DNA of 64,000 bases from Mesorhizobium sp. WSM4311. GTDB taxonomy: Bacteria; Pseudomonadota; Alphaproteobacteria; Rhizobiales; Rhizobiaceae. Position 1 is the first letter of the stretch, and each line of letters begins with the position of its first letter. The stretch covers positions 434,001 to 498,000 of the forward strand of contig NZ_NSFV01000001.1 of assembly GCF_002295115.1 (NCBI RefSeq), read 5' to 3'. Under the pieces are notes generated by a model. That model saw nothing but the letters and a program-made list of their open reading frames with translations, searched no databases and was not told the DNA's origin. Position numbers and translations under genes: made by a program. Positions 33,269-41,443 of this stretch are shown piece after piece.

Positions 33269-35718
33269 GCGCGCAGCCTCTCGTTCCTGGGATCCCAGAG
33301 CGGCTCGTCCTTCTGCACGACCGCCTGGAAACGATCGCCGAAGATTTCGACCTCGACGGAGGTGCCGGCCTCGGTCAAATCCATCCGCAGCATGCCGAGC
33401 GCGATCGACTTGTCGATGCGATGGCCCCAGCCGCCTGACGTGGTCTCGCCGACAATCTGGCCGCCATGCCACAGCGTCGACATGTAGGGCGCGTCGCAAT
33501 CGCCTGGGTTTTCGACGACCAGCATGACGAAGCGCTTCTTCACGCCTTGCTGCTTCTCGTTCTGCAGCGCTGCCTTGCCCCGGAAATCGGGCTTCTCCCA
33601 TTTGACGAAGCGCTCGAGCCCGCCCTGCAGGATGGAATAGTCGGTCGACAGATCACCCTTCCAGGTGCGGTAGCCTTTTTCAAGCCTGAGCGAATCCAGC
33701 GCGTACATGCCGAAGGGTTTCAGCCCGTGCTTCTGCCCGGCCGCCCAGATGGCGTCGAAGATGGTGGCGGTGTCGCCGGTCTTGGTGTGGATTTCCCAGC
33801 CGAGTTCGCCGGCGAAGGAGACGCGAACGAGCTTGGCCCAGCGGCCTGCTATCTCCGTTTCCTGATGTGTCAGCCACGGCAGAGTGAGATCGGCGTCGCA
33901 GACATCGGCCAGGATTTTCCGCGAATTGGGGCCGGCCAGGATCTGGGTGGAATAGTCCTCGGTCCGGTCGGTCAGGGTGAAGGCCGCATCCCCTGGCATG
34001 CGCGACTTCAGCCATTCGAAATCATGCCATTGCGCGACCGCCGCGGTGATCAGCGTCATCTGGTCCTCGCCGTGGCGAACGACCGACATTTCGGTGACGA
34101 TGCGGCCCTTGTCGTCGGCGAAATAGACAAGGCCGATGCGGCCGGGCTTCGGCACCAGGCCGGTGACCTGCAGGCTCAGCCATTCGGCGGCGCCGGGGCC
34201 CTCGAGGTTGAAGCGCGAGAAGCCGGGCAGATCGAGGATGCCGGCGGCGTCGCGCACTGCCAGGCATTCTTCGCGCACGCGCTGTTGCCAGGGTCCGTCG
34301 CGACGGAAGGTCAGTGTTGCCTCCTCGGAAATGTCGTCGCCGGGTTGCGCGTACCAGGTGGCGCGTTCCCAGCCATTATAGGTGTCGAAGCGACCGCCAA
34401 GTGCCTTCGTGCGGTCGTGGATCGGCGACAGCTTGCGGTCTCGCCCTTCCGGCCAGGCATGGCGCGGGAACTGGATGGCGTATTCATTGCCGTAGATTTC
34501 CATGCCCTTGGCGATGCAATAGTCCGGCGCCGAGGCAAAGGACGTAAAGCGGCGCGGATCGCAGGACCACATATCCCATTCGGTCTGGCCCTGGGTGACC
34601 CATTCGGCCAGCACCTTGCCGGCGCCGCCGCCCTGGGCGATGCCGAAGGTGAAGACGCAGGCCTCGAAGGCGTTGGGCACACCGGGCATGGGGCCGATCA
34701 ACGGATTGCCGTCCGGCGCATAGGGGATCGGTCCGTTGATGACCTTGGACAAGCCGGCCGTGCCCAGGATCGGCACGCGGGCGACGGCGTCTGCCAGATA
34801 ATGTTCCAGCCGGTCGAGATCGTCGGGGAAGAGCTGGAACGAAAAATCCTCCGGCATCGGATCGTTGTGATCAGCCCAGTGCGCACGGCAATTGCGCTCA
34901 TAGGGGCCGAGATTCATGCCGGCCTTTTCCTGGCGCAGATAGTAGGACGTATCGACATCGCGCAGCAGCGGCAGTTTCTTGCCCTGTTCCTTCGACCACG
35001 CGGCGAGTTCGGGGATTTCCTCAAACAATATGTACTGATGGCTCATCACCATCATCGGCACTTCGCGACCGAACATCCGGCCGACTTCGGCGGCACGGTA
35101 ACCGGCGGCGTTGACAACGATCTCGCAGCGGATCTCGCCCTGCGGTGTGGCCACCACCCATTCGTCCTTCTCGCGGCGCACGCCGGTGACGGGACAGAAG
35201 CGGATGATTTTCGCACCCAGGTCGCGCGCGCCCTTGGCCAGCGCCTGGGTCAATTGCGCCGGGTCGATGTCGCCGTCGCTCGGGTCATAGAGCGCGCCCT
35301 TCAGGTCGTGCGTCTCGATGAAGGGGTAACGGCCCTTGATCTCGTCGACGCCGACCACGTCGATATCCATGCCCTGATAGCGGCCCATGCCCTTGGCGCG
35401 CTGGAATTCCTGCATGCGCTCTTTCGTATGGGCAAGGCGCAGCGAGCCGGTGACGTGGTAATTCATGGGATAGTCGACCGCGTCGGCCAGCCCGCGGTAA
35501 AGCTCGGTCGAATAGCGCTGCATGTTCATCAGCGACCAGGACGAGGAGAAGGTCGGCACATTACCGGCTGCATGCCAGGTCGAGCCCGATGTCAGCTCGT
35601 TCTTTTCCAGGAGCACGCAGTCGGTCCAGCCCGCCTTGGCGAGATGATAGAGCGAGGAGGTACCGACGACGCCACCTCCGATGATCACCACGCGCGCCGT
35701 GCTCGGCAAACCCGCCAT
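33265..35718 (-). CDS. Dimethylglycine/sarcosine dehydrogenase-like protein (DAO plus GcvT domains), copy 2
   Basis: An 817-residue protein, first in the operon and a paralogue of the product of the last gene. It has VVIIGGGVVGTSSLYHLAKAGW and GSTWHAAGNVP with the presumed covalent-FAD histidine, the FAD domain to about residue 400, and the GcvT domain after it (ILDLPGFSRFNLEG, then VSFAGELGWEIHT). The start ATG has a GGGAG ribosome site, and a 17-base hairpin (35736-35752) lies 18 bases upstream. The XRE-cupin regulator gene is upstream on the same strand. The two dehydrogenases in one operon could act on two successive methyl-amines, for example dimethylglycine and sarcosine. Confidence 0.9.
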   Translation of the reverse strand: MAGLPSTARVVIIGGGVVGTSSLYHLAKAGWTDCVLLEKNELTSGSTWHAAGNVPTFSSSWSLMNMQRYSTELYRGLADAVDYPMNYHVTGSLRLAHTKERMQEFQRAKGMGRYQGMDIDVVGVDEIKGRYPFIETHDLKGALYDPSDGDIDPAQLTQALAKGARDLGAKIIRFCPVTGVRREKDEWVVATPQGEIRCEIVVNAAGYRAAEVGRMFGREVPMMVMSHQYILFEEIPELAAWSKEQGKKLPLLRDVDTSYYLRQEKAGMNLGPYERNCRAHWADHNDPMPEDFSFQLFPDDLDRLEHYLADAVARVPILGTAGLSKVINGPIPYAPDGNPLIGPMPGVPNAFEACVFTFGIAQGGGAGKVLAEWVTQGQTEWDMWSCDPRRFTSFASAPDYCIAKGMEIYGNEYAIQFPRHAWPEGRDRKLSPIHDRTKALGGRFDTYNGWERATWYAQPGDDISEEATLTFRRDGPWQQRVREECLAVRDAAGILDLPGFSRFNLEGPGAAEWLSLQVTGLVPKPGRIGLVYFADDKGRIVTEMSVVRHGEDQMTLITAAVAQWHDFEWLKSRMPGDAAFTLTDRTEDYSTQILAGPNSRKILADVCDADLTLPWLTHQETEIAGRWAKLVRVSFAGELGWEIHTKTGDTATIFDAIWAAGQKHGLKPFGMYALDSLRLEKGYRTWKGDLSTDYSILQGGLERFVKWEKPDFRGKAALQNEKQQGVKKRFVMLVVENPGDCDAPYMSTLWHGGQIVGETTSGGWGHRIDKSIALGMLRMDLTEAGTSVEVEIFGDRFQAVVQKDEPLWDPRNERLRA

Positions 35719-35735
35719 CTTCTTCTCCCAGAAAT

Positions 35736-35752
35736 GAAGCGCGTTGCGCTTC
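35736..35752. repeat. Hairpin in the 5' leader of the methylamine operon
   Basis: GAAGCGC-GTT-GCGCTTC is a perfect 7-bp stem. The T tract (CCTTTTTTG) follows it on the plus strand, but no plus-strand gene ends here; read leftward with the operon, the hairpin stands about 18 bases before the start codon. It may shield the ribosome site or protect the leader RNA, or terminate antisense transcripts. Confidence 0.55.
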
Positions 35753-35765
35753 CTTTTTTGTTGTG

Positions 35766-35814
35766 ATGCATGTCGTTATCCCAAAACCGCTGCACAGTTT
35801 TGGGCGACATGCAT
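35766..35814. repeat. Nested palindromic element between regulator and operon
   Basis: A 49-base element in the 97-base gap between the XRE gene and the operon. The outer arms ATGCATGTCG (35766-35775) and CGACATGCAT (35805-35814) are perfect inverted copies; the inner arms CCCAAAAC (35780-35787) and GTTTTGGG (35797-35804) are too, around a 9-base loop CGCTGCACA. This nested, small-loop form is what dispersed intergenic repeats of rhizobia look like. It touches the stop codon of the regulator and could end its transcript or separate the regulator mRNA from the operon. Confidence 0.65.
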
Positions 35815-35815
35815 G

Positions 35816-36412
35816 TCAATAAACCGGCGGCGAAACCACCCAGATGACAACCGCCGGCTCGGTGCCTGGATTGCGCCAGCGATAGGGCTTGCCTTCGAAG
35901 CGGAAGGAATCGCCTTCGCCGAGCCGGTGCCAGACGCCCGCAATCTCGATCTCGAAAATACCCGAGGCGAGATATCCGGCTTCCTCGGTCGGCCGCAGCT
36001 GCTCGGTCTTCATCTCCGCGCCCGGCGCGAAGATCGAGCGCACCATCTCGAAGCTACCACCGAGATCGGGCGACAGGAGTTCTTCCACCAGGCCGGATTC
36101 GCTGGTACCAAGCGTGCGGCGCCTGCCGGCGCGCACCACCACGCCGCGCTCGCTTTCGACCGGCACGTCATGGCTGAAGAACAGGCTGATCGGCACACCG
36201 AACAGTTCGGCGAACGCCCTGAGGTCGCTGAGCGACGGCGTCGACAGGCCGCGTTCGACCTGGCTGACCCAGCCGACCGAACGGCCAAGCTTCAGGGCGA
36301 TTTCGGCGAGCGTCAGCCCGCGTGCCCGGCGCAGCGCCCTGATATCGCCGGCCAGCACACGTTCGTCAGGTCCCTGCAATGTTCGTGCGGTAGGAGACGC
36401 CAAAACGCTCAC
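35816..36412 (-). CDS. XRE family regulator with C-terminal cupin
   Basis: A 198-residue regulator. The helix-turn-helix is at residues about 20-75: IRALRRARGLTLAEIALKLGRS, then VGWVSQVERGLSTPSLSDLRAFAELF. The cupin domain is in the last 80 residues (ILFAPGAEMKTEQ-type region, then EIEIAGVWHRLGEGDSFRFEGKPYRWRN), the usual ligand sensor of this two-domain family. The start is a GTG at 36412; no ATG is in frame nearby. It lies directly upstream of the methylamine operon on the same strand and divergent from the nitroreductase gene, with a cluster of three short repeats in between. Control of the operon, possibly by a betaine-type ligand, is inference. Confidence 0.85.
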   Translation of the reverse strand: MSVLASPTARTLQGPDERVLAGDIRALRRARGLTLAEIALKLGRSVGWVSQVERGLSTPSLSDLRAFAELFGVPISLFFSHDVPVESERGVVVRAGRRRTLGTSESGLVEELLSPDLGGSFEMVRSIFAPGAEMKTEQLRPTEEAGYLASGIFEIEIAGVWHRLGEGDSFRFEGKPYRWRNPGTEPAVVIWVVSPPVY

Positions 36413-36467
36413 TTCATGAAAAATTCAATCCGAATTTCATGAGAAATCAAGCTCATGAAAAAATCAA
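36413..36467. promoter_or_regulatory. Triple direct repeat, candidate operator of the XRE-cupin regulator
   Basis: Three copies of CATGARAAA-TCAA occur in the divergent region between the regulator and nitroreductase genes, starting at 36415, 36438 and 36454 (spaced 23 and 16 bases). Each begins with TCATGA, and the first is in the palindrome TTCATGAA at 36413-36420. The region is AT-rich compared with its surroundings, as expected for a promoter. Repeats of this kind upstream of a regulator start are often its own binding sites; no direct evidence exists here. Confidence 0.5.
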
Positions 36468-36583
36468 GTAGATTTTCACCAATGCTCAAGATTTGCTTGC
36501 AGGATTTTGACGGTTCATGCAAAGGCTCCGCCGCAAGCGGCGAGTGGGGACGTCCGATCGACGCAATGGCTAAGGGACGGCCC

Positions 36584-37288
36584 ATGTTGGAAAAGAAGGC
36601 TCGAATAGCGGATGAGGCCGAGATCGTCGACGAGGCGATCGTGTCGCGCCGTTCGGTGCGCGCATTTCTGCCCGACATGGTCGACGACAACACCATTCGC
36701 GACATTCTGGCGGTTGCGGCACGCGCGCCGTCCGGCACCAACATGCAGCCATGGCGGGTCTACGTCACCAAGGGCGAGACCAAGCAGCGTATATCTGACG
36801 CCGTTCTGAATTCCGGTATCCGCGCCGAAAAGGCCGACTGGGACGAGTATCGCTACTATCCCACCCAGTTCTTCGAACCTTATCTGACGCGGCGACGCGC
36901 CAACGGTTTCGGCCTTTACGGCGCGCTCGGCATCGGCCGCCGCGAGGTCGACAGGATGCGTGCCCAGCACGACCGCAACTTCGTCTTCTTCGACGCGCCG
37001 GTGGGCATGATCTTCACCATCGACCGCCGGCTCAACCAGGGTTCGTGGATCGACTACGGCATGTTCCTGCAGAACATCATGGTCGCTGCGCGGGGCAGGG
37101 GCCTGCACACCTGCCCGCAGGCCGCCTTCGCGCCCTATCATCGGCAGATCCGGCCGGTGCTCAACATTCCCGACGAGGAGATCGTCGTCTGCGGCATGGC
37201 GCTCGGCTATGAGGACACCTCCAAGCCGGAAAACGCCTTCCGCACCGACCGCGTGCCGCTGGAAGAGTGGGTGTCGTTCAGCGAATAG
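36584..37288 (+). CDS. Nitroreductase family protein
   Basis: An FMN-dependent oxidoreductase of 234 residues with the ATG at 36584. Family features are AIVSRRSVRAFLPDMVDDNTI with the FMN phosphate-binding Arg and Ser, AARAPSGTNMQPWRVYV, and late IVVCGMALGYEDTSKPENAFRTDR, where the C-terminal FMN contacts are. Longer starts at 36455 and 36566 are in frame but run into the operator region. It is divergent from the XRE-cupin gene. Nitroreductases act on nitro compounds, quinones or flavin; the physiological substrate cannot be told. Confidence 0.85.
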   Translation: MLEKKARIADEAEIVDEAIVSRRSVRAFLPDMVDDNTIRDILAVAARAPSGTNMQPWRVYVTKGETKQRISDAVLNSGIRAEKADWDEYRYYPTQFFEPYLTRRRANGFGLYGALGIGRREVDRMRAQHDRNFVFFDAPVGMIFTIDRRLNQGSWIDYGMFLQNIMVAARGRGLHTCPQAAFAPYHRQIRPVLNIPDEEIVVCGMALGYEDTSKPENAFRTDRVPLEEWVSFSE

Positions 37289-37323
37289 AGCGGTCGCCGA
37301 AGGAAATCGGCGGCGTATGGTGG

Positions 37324-38766
37324 CTATTCCGTATTCATCTGCATGCCATGTCCGCTGACATGGGCGCCGTCCCGCGGTGTCAGCTTGAGATAGGCAAACA
37401 GCGCGCAGAGCGTGATGATGCCCTCGATCGCGAACAGGATCCGGAAGTCATTGGTCACGGCAGGTCCGCCGCCGGCCAGGAACGATAGCATGGCCGCCGC
37501 CAGGCCGACGCTGACCGCCACCGCGAGCTGCCAGAGGATGTAGTAGAGCGCGCTGAAGCGGGCGAGCTGGTCGGGGGCTATGTCGGAATAGGCGAGGTTG
37601 CCGGTCGAGGCCCATTGGACGGACCGAAAAACGCCGAAAGCAAAGATATAGCCAAGCACGATCCACACCGGCGTCGTCGCCTGCATCAAGGCAAAGCCGG
37701 CGACCATGGCGGCAACGACAGGCGTGTTGAAGACCAGGACAAGGCGGAAGCCGAACCGGTTGAGGACGCGCGGCATGAAGAAACGCATGATCACCGAGCC
37801 GAGCGCGGCAACGAAGGTCAGCGATCCCGCCTGCACCGCGCTCATGCCGAAGCCGAGCTGGAACATCAGCGGCAGCAGGAAGGCGACGGAGCTCAGCCCG
37901 ATCGTGTCCAGCCCGCCGCCGGTGAGGAAGGAGATGCGGAAGGTGCGGATGCGCAGGAGCTTGAGGTCGAGCAAGGGATTGGGCACGCGCAGGCAGTAGA
38001 GCGAGGCAACCGACAGGATGATGACCGCCAGCGCCAGTTCGCCGGCAATCATGCCGCCGGCGGCGTCCTTGGCAGCAAGCGAGTCCATGCCGAACACCAG
38101 CAGGATCATGCCGCTGCCGACCAGCAGGAAGCCTGGAAAATCGAACCGCGTGCGAACGGGCTTGGTCACCGTCGGGAACAGCGAGGCGGCAAGGACCGCC
38201 GCCGCCAGCGCGAACGGGACGTTGATGAAGAAGATCCAGCGCCAGGAAATGTAGGTGGTCAGCGCGCCGCCGACGAGCGGCCCGACCAGCGGTCCCGTCT
38301 GGCTGGCGACCGAGATATACATGTTGATCTTCAGCGTCCGGTTGCGCGGAAAGCTCGACAGGATGACGACCTGGCCGAGCGTGCCCATCAGCGCCCCGCC
38401 AAATCCCTGCAGCGCGCGGGCGCCGACCAGTGTCCAGATGTTATCAGACAGGCCGCAGAATGCCGAGGAGGTGGCGAACACCAGCAAGGCAAAGCAGTAG
38501 ACGTTGCGCAGGCCGAAGCGGTCGGCCGCCCAGCCGCCGAGCGGCATCGAGATGATCAGGCTGGCGACATAGACGGTGATCAGCAAACCGAGCTGGCTCG
38601 GCGGGCGGGCGAGGCTTTCGCCAATACCGGGCAGCGCCGTCACCACGACATTCTGGTCGAGGCTGGTCATGAACACACCGCAAGCGACCGTCAGCGGCAG
38701 CAGGAGCAAGGCTCGGGCCGACACATCGGCGCGATCCGTGGCGCCGGCGGATAGTTCTGCGGTCAT
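37324..38766 (-). CDS. DHA2-type MFS drug efflux transporter
   Basis: A 480-residue transporter with about fourteen membrane helices, as in the EmrB/QacA group. The family segments LDQNVVVTALPGIGESL (the DHA2 motif D1 region), WAADRFGLRNVY (motif A) and RALQGFGGALMGTLGQ are visible. The frame is open upstream to 38862, but the ATG at 38766 begins the normal N-terminus MTAELSAGATDRAD. No membrane-fusion partner or TetR regulator is next to it; a LysR gene lies 165 bases upstream on the same strand. The substrate is unknown. Confidence 0.87.
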   Translation of the reverse strand: MTAELSAGATDRADVSARALLLLPLTVACGVFMTSLDQNVVVTALPGIGESLARPPSQLGLLITVYVASLIISMPLGGWAADRFGLRNVYCFALLVFATSSAFCGLSDNIWTLVGARALQGFGGALMGTLGQVVILSSFPRNRTLKINMYISVASQTGPLVGPLVGGALTTYISWRWIFFINVPFALAAAVLAASLFPTVTKPVRTRFDFPGFLLVGSGMILLVFGMDSLAAKDAAGGMIAGELALAVIILSVASLYCLRVPNPLLDLKLLRIRTFRISFLTGGGLDTIGLSSVAFLLPLMFQLGFGMSAVQAGSLTFVAALGSVIMRFFMPRVLNRFGFRLVLVFNTPVVAAMVAGFALMQATTPVWIVLGYIFAFGVFRSVQWASTGNLAYSDIAPDQLARFSALYYILWQLAVAVSVGLAAAMLSFLAGGGPAVTNDFRILFAIEGIITLCALFAYLKLTPRDGAHVSGHGMQMNTE

Positions 38767-38931
38767 GGGAATGTTCGAACCAAACGAATGTGCCGAGCCT
38801 GAGACGGGATTTTTATCCCTTGGGCCGATCTGGCGGCCACGTTTTCCACCATGGCCGCCCACTGTGCGATTCTCTAGCGGCAGAACCGGCCGGCATTGAG
38901 GCCAGAAGCGATGTCGCGCCGCTCAGCCCGC

Positions 38932-39837
38932 TCAACCGTCAAGCAGATGCTGAAGCTGCGACCGCAGCCATTGGTGCGCCGGGTCGCCGTCGCGTCGCTT
39001 GTGCCAGATCTGCGTGAACTGAAAGGCCGGGATTTCGAAAGGCGGGGCGAACACGCAAATCCGATTGTCCGGCGCCGGAAGTATCCGGCTGGCGATGGTA
39101 AGAACCAGGTCGGTGCCGGCGATCAGGTGTGGCCCGACGCCCCAATGCGGGATGATGAGGCAGAGCCGCCGCTTGCGGCCCAATCCGGCCAGGGCCTTGT
39201 CGACCTCGCTCTGGCGCTCGGGCCGCAAATCGACCAGCGCGTGCGGCCGCTTGAGATAAGTCGCCAGATCCATCGTCTTTCTGCCGCCAAGACTTGCCGC
39301 ATCGGCGAGACAGGCAAAACGCTCGTCGAACAAGCGATGCGAGCGCACGGATCGATCCAGGTCGGGAAAGACGCCAAAGGCCAGATCGATCTCGCCGTCG
39401 ACGATTTGCGAAACCATGACCTCGCGGCTCGCCTGGCTGACCATGAGATCGACCTGCGGTGCCTGCGCCCGCATGAGCGGCAGCAGGGCCGGCAGGATGA
39501 CCGCCGCGCCATAGTCCGACATGGCGAGCCGAAACGTTCGGCGCTCCGTTGCCGGGTCGAAGCCAGCCGGCGCCAGAAGGTGCCGCATGCGGTCGAGTGC
39601 CTCGGTGAGCGCCGGGCTGATTTCCATGGCGCGCGCCGTCGGCTCGAGGCCCCCTTGCCGCCTGACCAGCAGCGGGTCATCGAGAAGGTGACGCAGCCTG
39701 GCGAGCGCATGGCTGACAGCGGGCTGACTCTTGTTCAAGCGGATTGCCGCCCGCGAAACGTGGCGTTCGGCCAGCAAGGCCTCCAGTACGACGAGCAGGT
39801 TCAGATCGATAGCGGCGAGATTATTCATTTCATGCAT
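38932..39837 (-). CDS. LysR family transcriptional regulator
   Basis: A 301-residue regulator with the standard N-terminal helix-turn-helix (IDLNLLVVLEALLAERHVSRAAIRLNKSQPAVSHALARLRHLL) and the C-terminal substrate-binding-like effector domain. Two starts are close together, ATG at 39837 and at 39828. It is divergent from the YdcZ-like transporter gene with 77 bases between, the arrangement typical for LysR control of the neighbouring gene and of itself. The effector is unknown. Confidence 0.9.
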   Translation of the reverse strand: MHEMNNLAAIDLNLLVVLEALLAERHVSRAAIRLNKSQPAVSHALARLRHLLDDPLLVRRQGGLEPTARAMEISPALTEALDRMRHLLAPAGFDPATERRTFRLAMSDYGAAVILPALLPLMRAQAPQVDLMVSQASREVMVSQIVDGEIDLAFGVFPDLDRSVRSHRLFDERFACLADAASLGGRKTMDLATYLKRPHALVDLRPERQSEVDKALAGLGRKRRLCLIIPHWGVGPHLIAGTDLVLTIASRILPAPDNRICVFAPPFEIPAFQFTQIWHKRRDGDPAHQWLRSQLQHLLDG

Positions 39838-39914
39838 ACTATGTGTACGACAATCGAATTTCCATATGTGGACCTGATGATGTAGTCGGCCATGATCGAT
39901 ATGGAGACAATCTC

Positions 39915-40427
39915 ATGGCCAGCACCTTTTCCTTTCTGATCGCCGCCCTGCTGGCAGGGACCGCCGTTCCCTTCCAGGCTGGGGCGAACGCCATGCTCGG
40001 CCGCCTGCTCGGTCACCCGCTCTGGGCAACCTTCGTTTCTCTGGGTGTGAGCGCCGTGTTGATCGTCCCGGTCATGATAGGCTTCAAGCTGCCCGTTCCC
40101 GCCGTCGGGATGGCAGTCAAAGGTCCGTGGTGGATCTGGATCGGCGGTGCGGCAGGCGTGGCCCACATCACTGCCGCATTGCTTCTGGCACCGAAGCTCG
40201 GTGCCGCGAGCTTCATCGTTGCCGTGATTGCAGGCCAGATGGCCGCGTCATTGGTCATCGATCATTTCGCCTTGATGAGCTTTGCCCATCGGCCAGTGAC
40301 CGTCGCTCGTTTCGCCGGACTTGCGCTGATCATTGGCGGGCTCGTGGTGACGCAATGGGCAAGCACGATTGCGCCACGGGCAAGCCAACTCGACTTCAAT
40401 CCGGACCAAAAAGGAGACAGCAAATGA
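39915..40427 (+). CDS. DUF606/YdcZ-like DMT family transporter
   Basis: A 170-residue membrane protein with five hydrophobic segments (FLIAALLAGTAVPFQAGANAML, VSLGVSAVLIVPVMIGF, WWIWIGGAAGVAHITAALLLAP, SFIVAVIAGQMAASLVIDHF and FAGLALIIGGLVVTQW). The GTAVPFQAGANAMLGR opening is typical of the YdcZ group of the drug/metabolite superfamily, of unknown substrate. Its stop overlaps the VOC gene start (ATGA). Divergent LysR control is likely. Confidence 0.86.
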   Translation: MASTFSFLIAALLAGTAVPFQAGANAMLGRLLGHPLWATFVSLGVSAVLIVPVMIGFKLPVPAVGMAVKGPWWIWIGGAAGVAHITAALLLAPKLGAASFIVAVIAGQMAASLVIDHFALMSFAHRPVTVARFAGLALIIGGLVVTQWASTIAPRASQLDFNPDQKGDSK

Positions 40428-40834
40428 AACCTCAGCTCGTCCTGCGAGTGGCGCGGCCGACCAACGATCTGGCGGCGGTCATCCGTTTCTACCGGGATGG
40501 TCTCGGCCTTCAGGAGCTGTTTCGCTTCAGCGATCACGATGGCTTCGACGGCGTCATGCTCGGGCAGCCCGGCGACGCCTATCATTTCGAATTTACCCAC
40601 GCCCATGGTCATGAAGCGGGCAGGGCGCCCACAGCAGACAATCTGGTTGTCTTCTACATGCCGGATCGTGACGCCTGGGAGGCGGCCATCCAGCGCATGA
40701 AGGACCATGGCTACGCCGCGGTGCCGTCCTTCAATCCCTTTTGGGACAGGCAAGGCATCACCTTCGAGGATTGCGACGGCTATCGTGTTGTCCTGCAGAA
40801 CACCGACTGGCACGCCGTCGCGCAGCAATCCTAG
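40424..40834 (+). CDS. VOC (glyoxalase/dioxygenase fold) family protein
   Basis: A 136-residue protein of the vicinal oxygen chelate fold with the two beta-alpha-beta3 units visible as VARPTNDLAAVIRFYRDGLGL and, later, VVFYMPDRDAWEAAIQRMKDHGY with IT-FEDCDGYRVVLQN. Metal-binding histidines are unclear. Its start overlaps the DUF606 gene and it ends 21 bases before the convergent soxG gene. The role, such as resistance or glyoxalase-like, is open. Confidence 0.85.
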   Translation: MKPQLVLRVARPTNDLAAVIRFYRDGLGLQELFRFSDHDGFDGVMLGQPGDAYHFEFTHAHGHEAGRAPTADNLVVFYMPDRDAWEAAIQRMKDHGYAAVPSFNPFWDRQGITFEDCDGYRVVLQNTDWHAVAQQS

Positions 40835-40855
40835 CCGGCACCGGAGGAGGTGGCC

Positions 40856-41443
40856 CTACTGCACCTCGTAGCCGACTTCCTCGCTGGCATGGCAAAGCGC
40901 CTTCCAGAACGAACGCGCGAAGGAGCGGAAGACGTAGATGTCGAACTGGTCGGCGCCGGTGCGCTGGATCTGGGCGAAGACGTCGTGGTGAGCCGTCGAG
41001 CGGCCGGCGCCGACCGGGAAGGCCGGCAGCGCGAAGTCGATGGCGAAGAATTTCGCCAGCACCCATTCGGCCTTCGGCCCGGCGATGCGGATGGCGGTGC
41101 GGCCATGCGACAGATCAGTCACCGTGCCGATGGCCGGTGTCACCGCCTTGGCGAAGGCAGCGGCCAGCCCTTCGGCCTCGTCGGCCACGGTGAATTTTCC
41201 CGGCGCGAAGCCGAACACCGATTTCACGCCGTCGCTCGAGCCGCCGCCGGCGCCGTCGGGCAGCGCCAACCCGGTGACAGTGCGGATGGCAGCGATCAGT
41301 TTCTTCTCCTCGCCCGGCCAGGCGGCGAGCTGCACGATCGAGCCCGGCCTGGTCTCGGTCAGCAGGATCTCGACGCCATGCTCGAAATTGCCATGCGAGC
41401 CGACATGGAACTCCGGCTCGAGGGGGGATTGGCGCTCAGCCAT
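40856..41443 (-). CDS. soxG: Sarcosine oxidase subunit gamma
   Basis: The gamma subunit of heterotetrameric sarcosine oxidase, 195 residues. It shows the folate-binding-domain-like pattern of the family (GSIVQLAAWPGEEKKLIAAI and FAPGKFTVADEAEG, then GRTAIRIAGPKAEWVLAKF, and IYVFRSFARSFWKALCHASEEVGY at the end). The ATG at 41443 overlaps the end of soxA by eight bases. The frame is open further upstream to 41680, but this is only read through soxA in another frame. Gamma is the least conserved subunit and is usually needed for stability of the complex. Confidence 0.9.
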   Translation of the reverse strand: MAERQSPLEPEFHVGSHGNFEHGVEILLTETRPGSIVQLAAWPGEEKKLIAAIRTVTGLALPDGAGGGSSDGVKSVFGFAPGKFTVADEAEGLAAAFAKAVTPAIGTVTDLSHGRTAIRIAGPKAEWVLAKFFAIDFALPAFPVGAGRSTAHHDVFAQIQRTGADQFDIYVFRSFARSFWKALCHASEEVGYEVQ

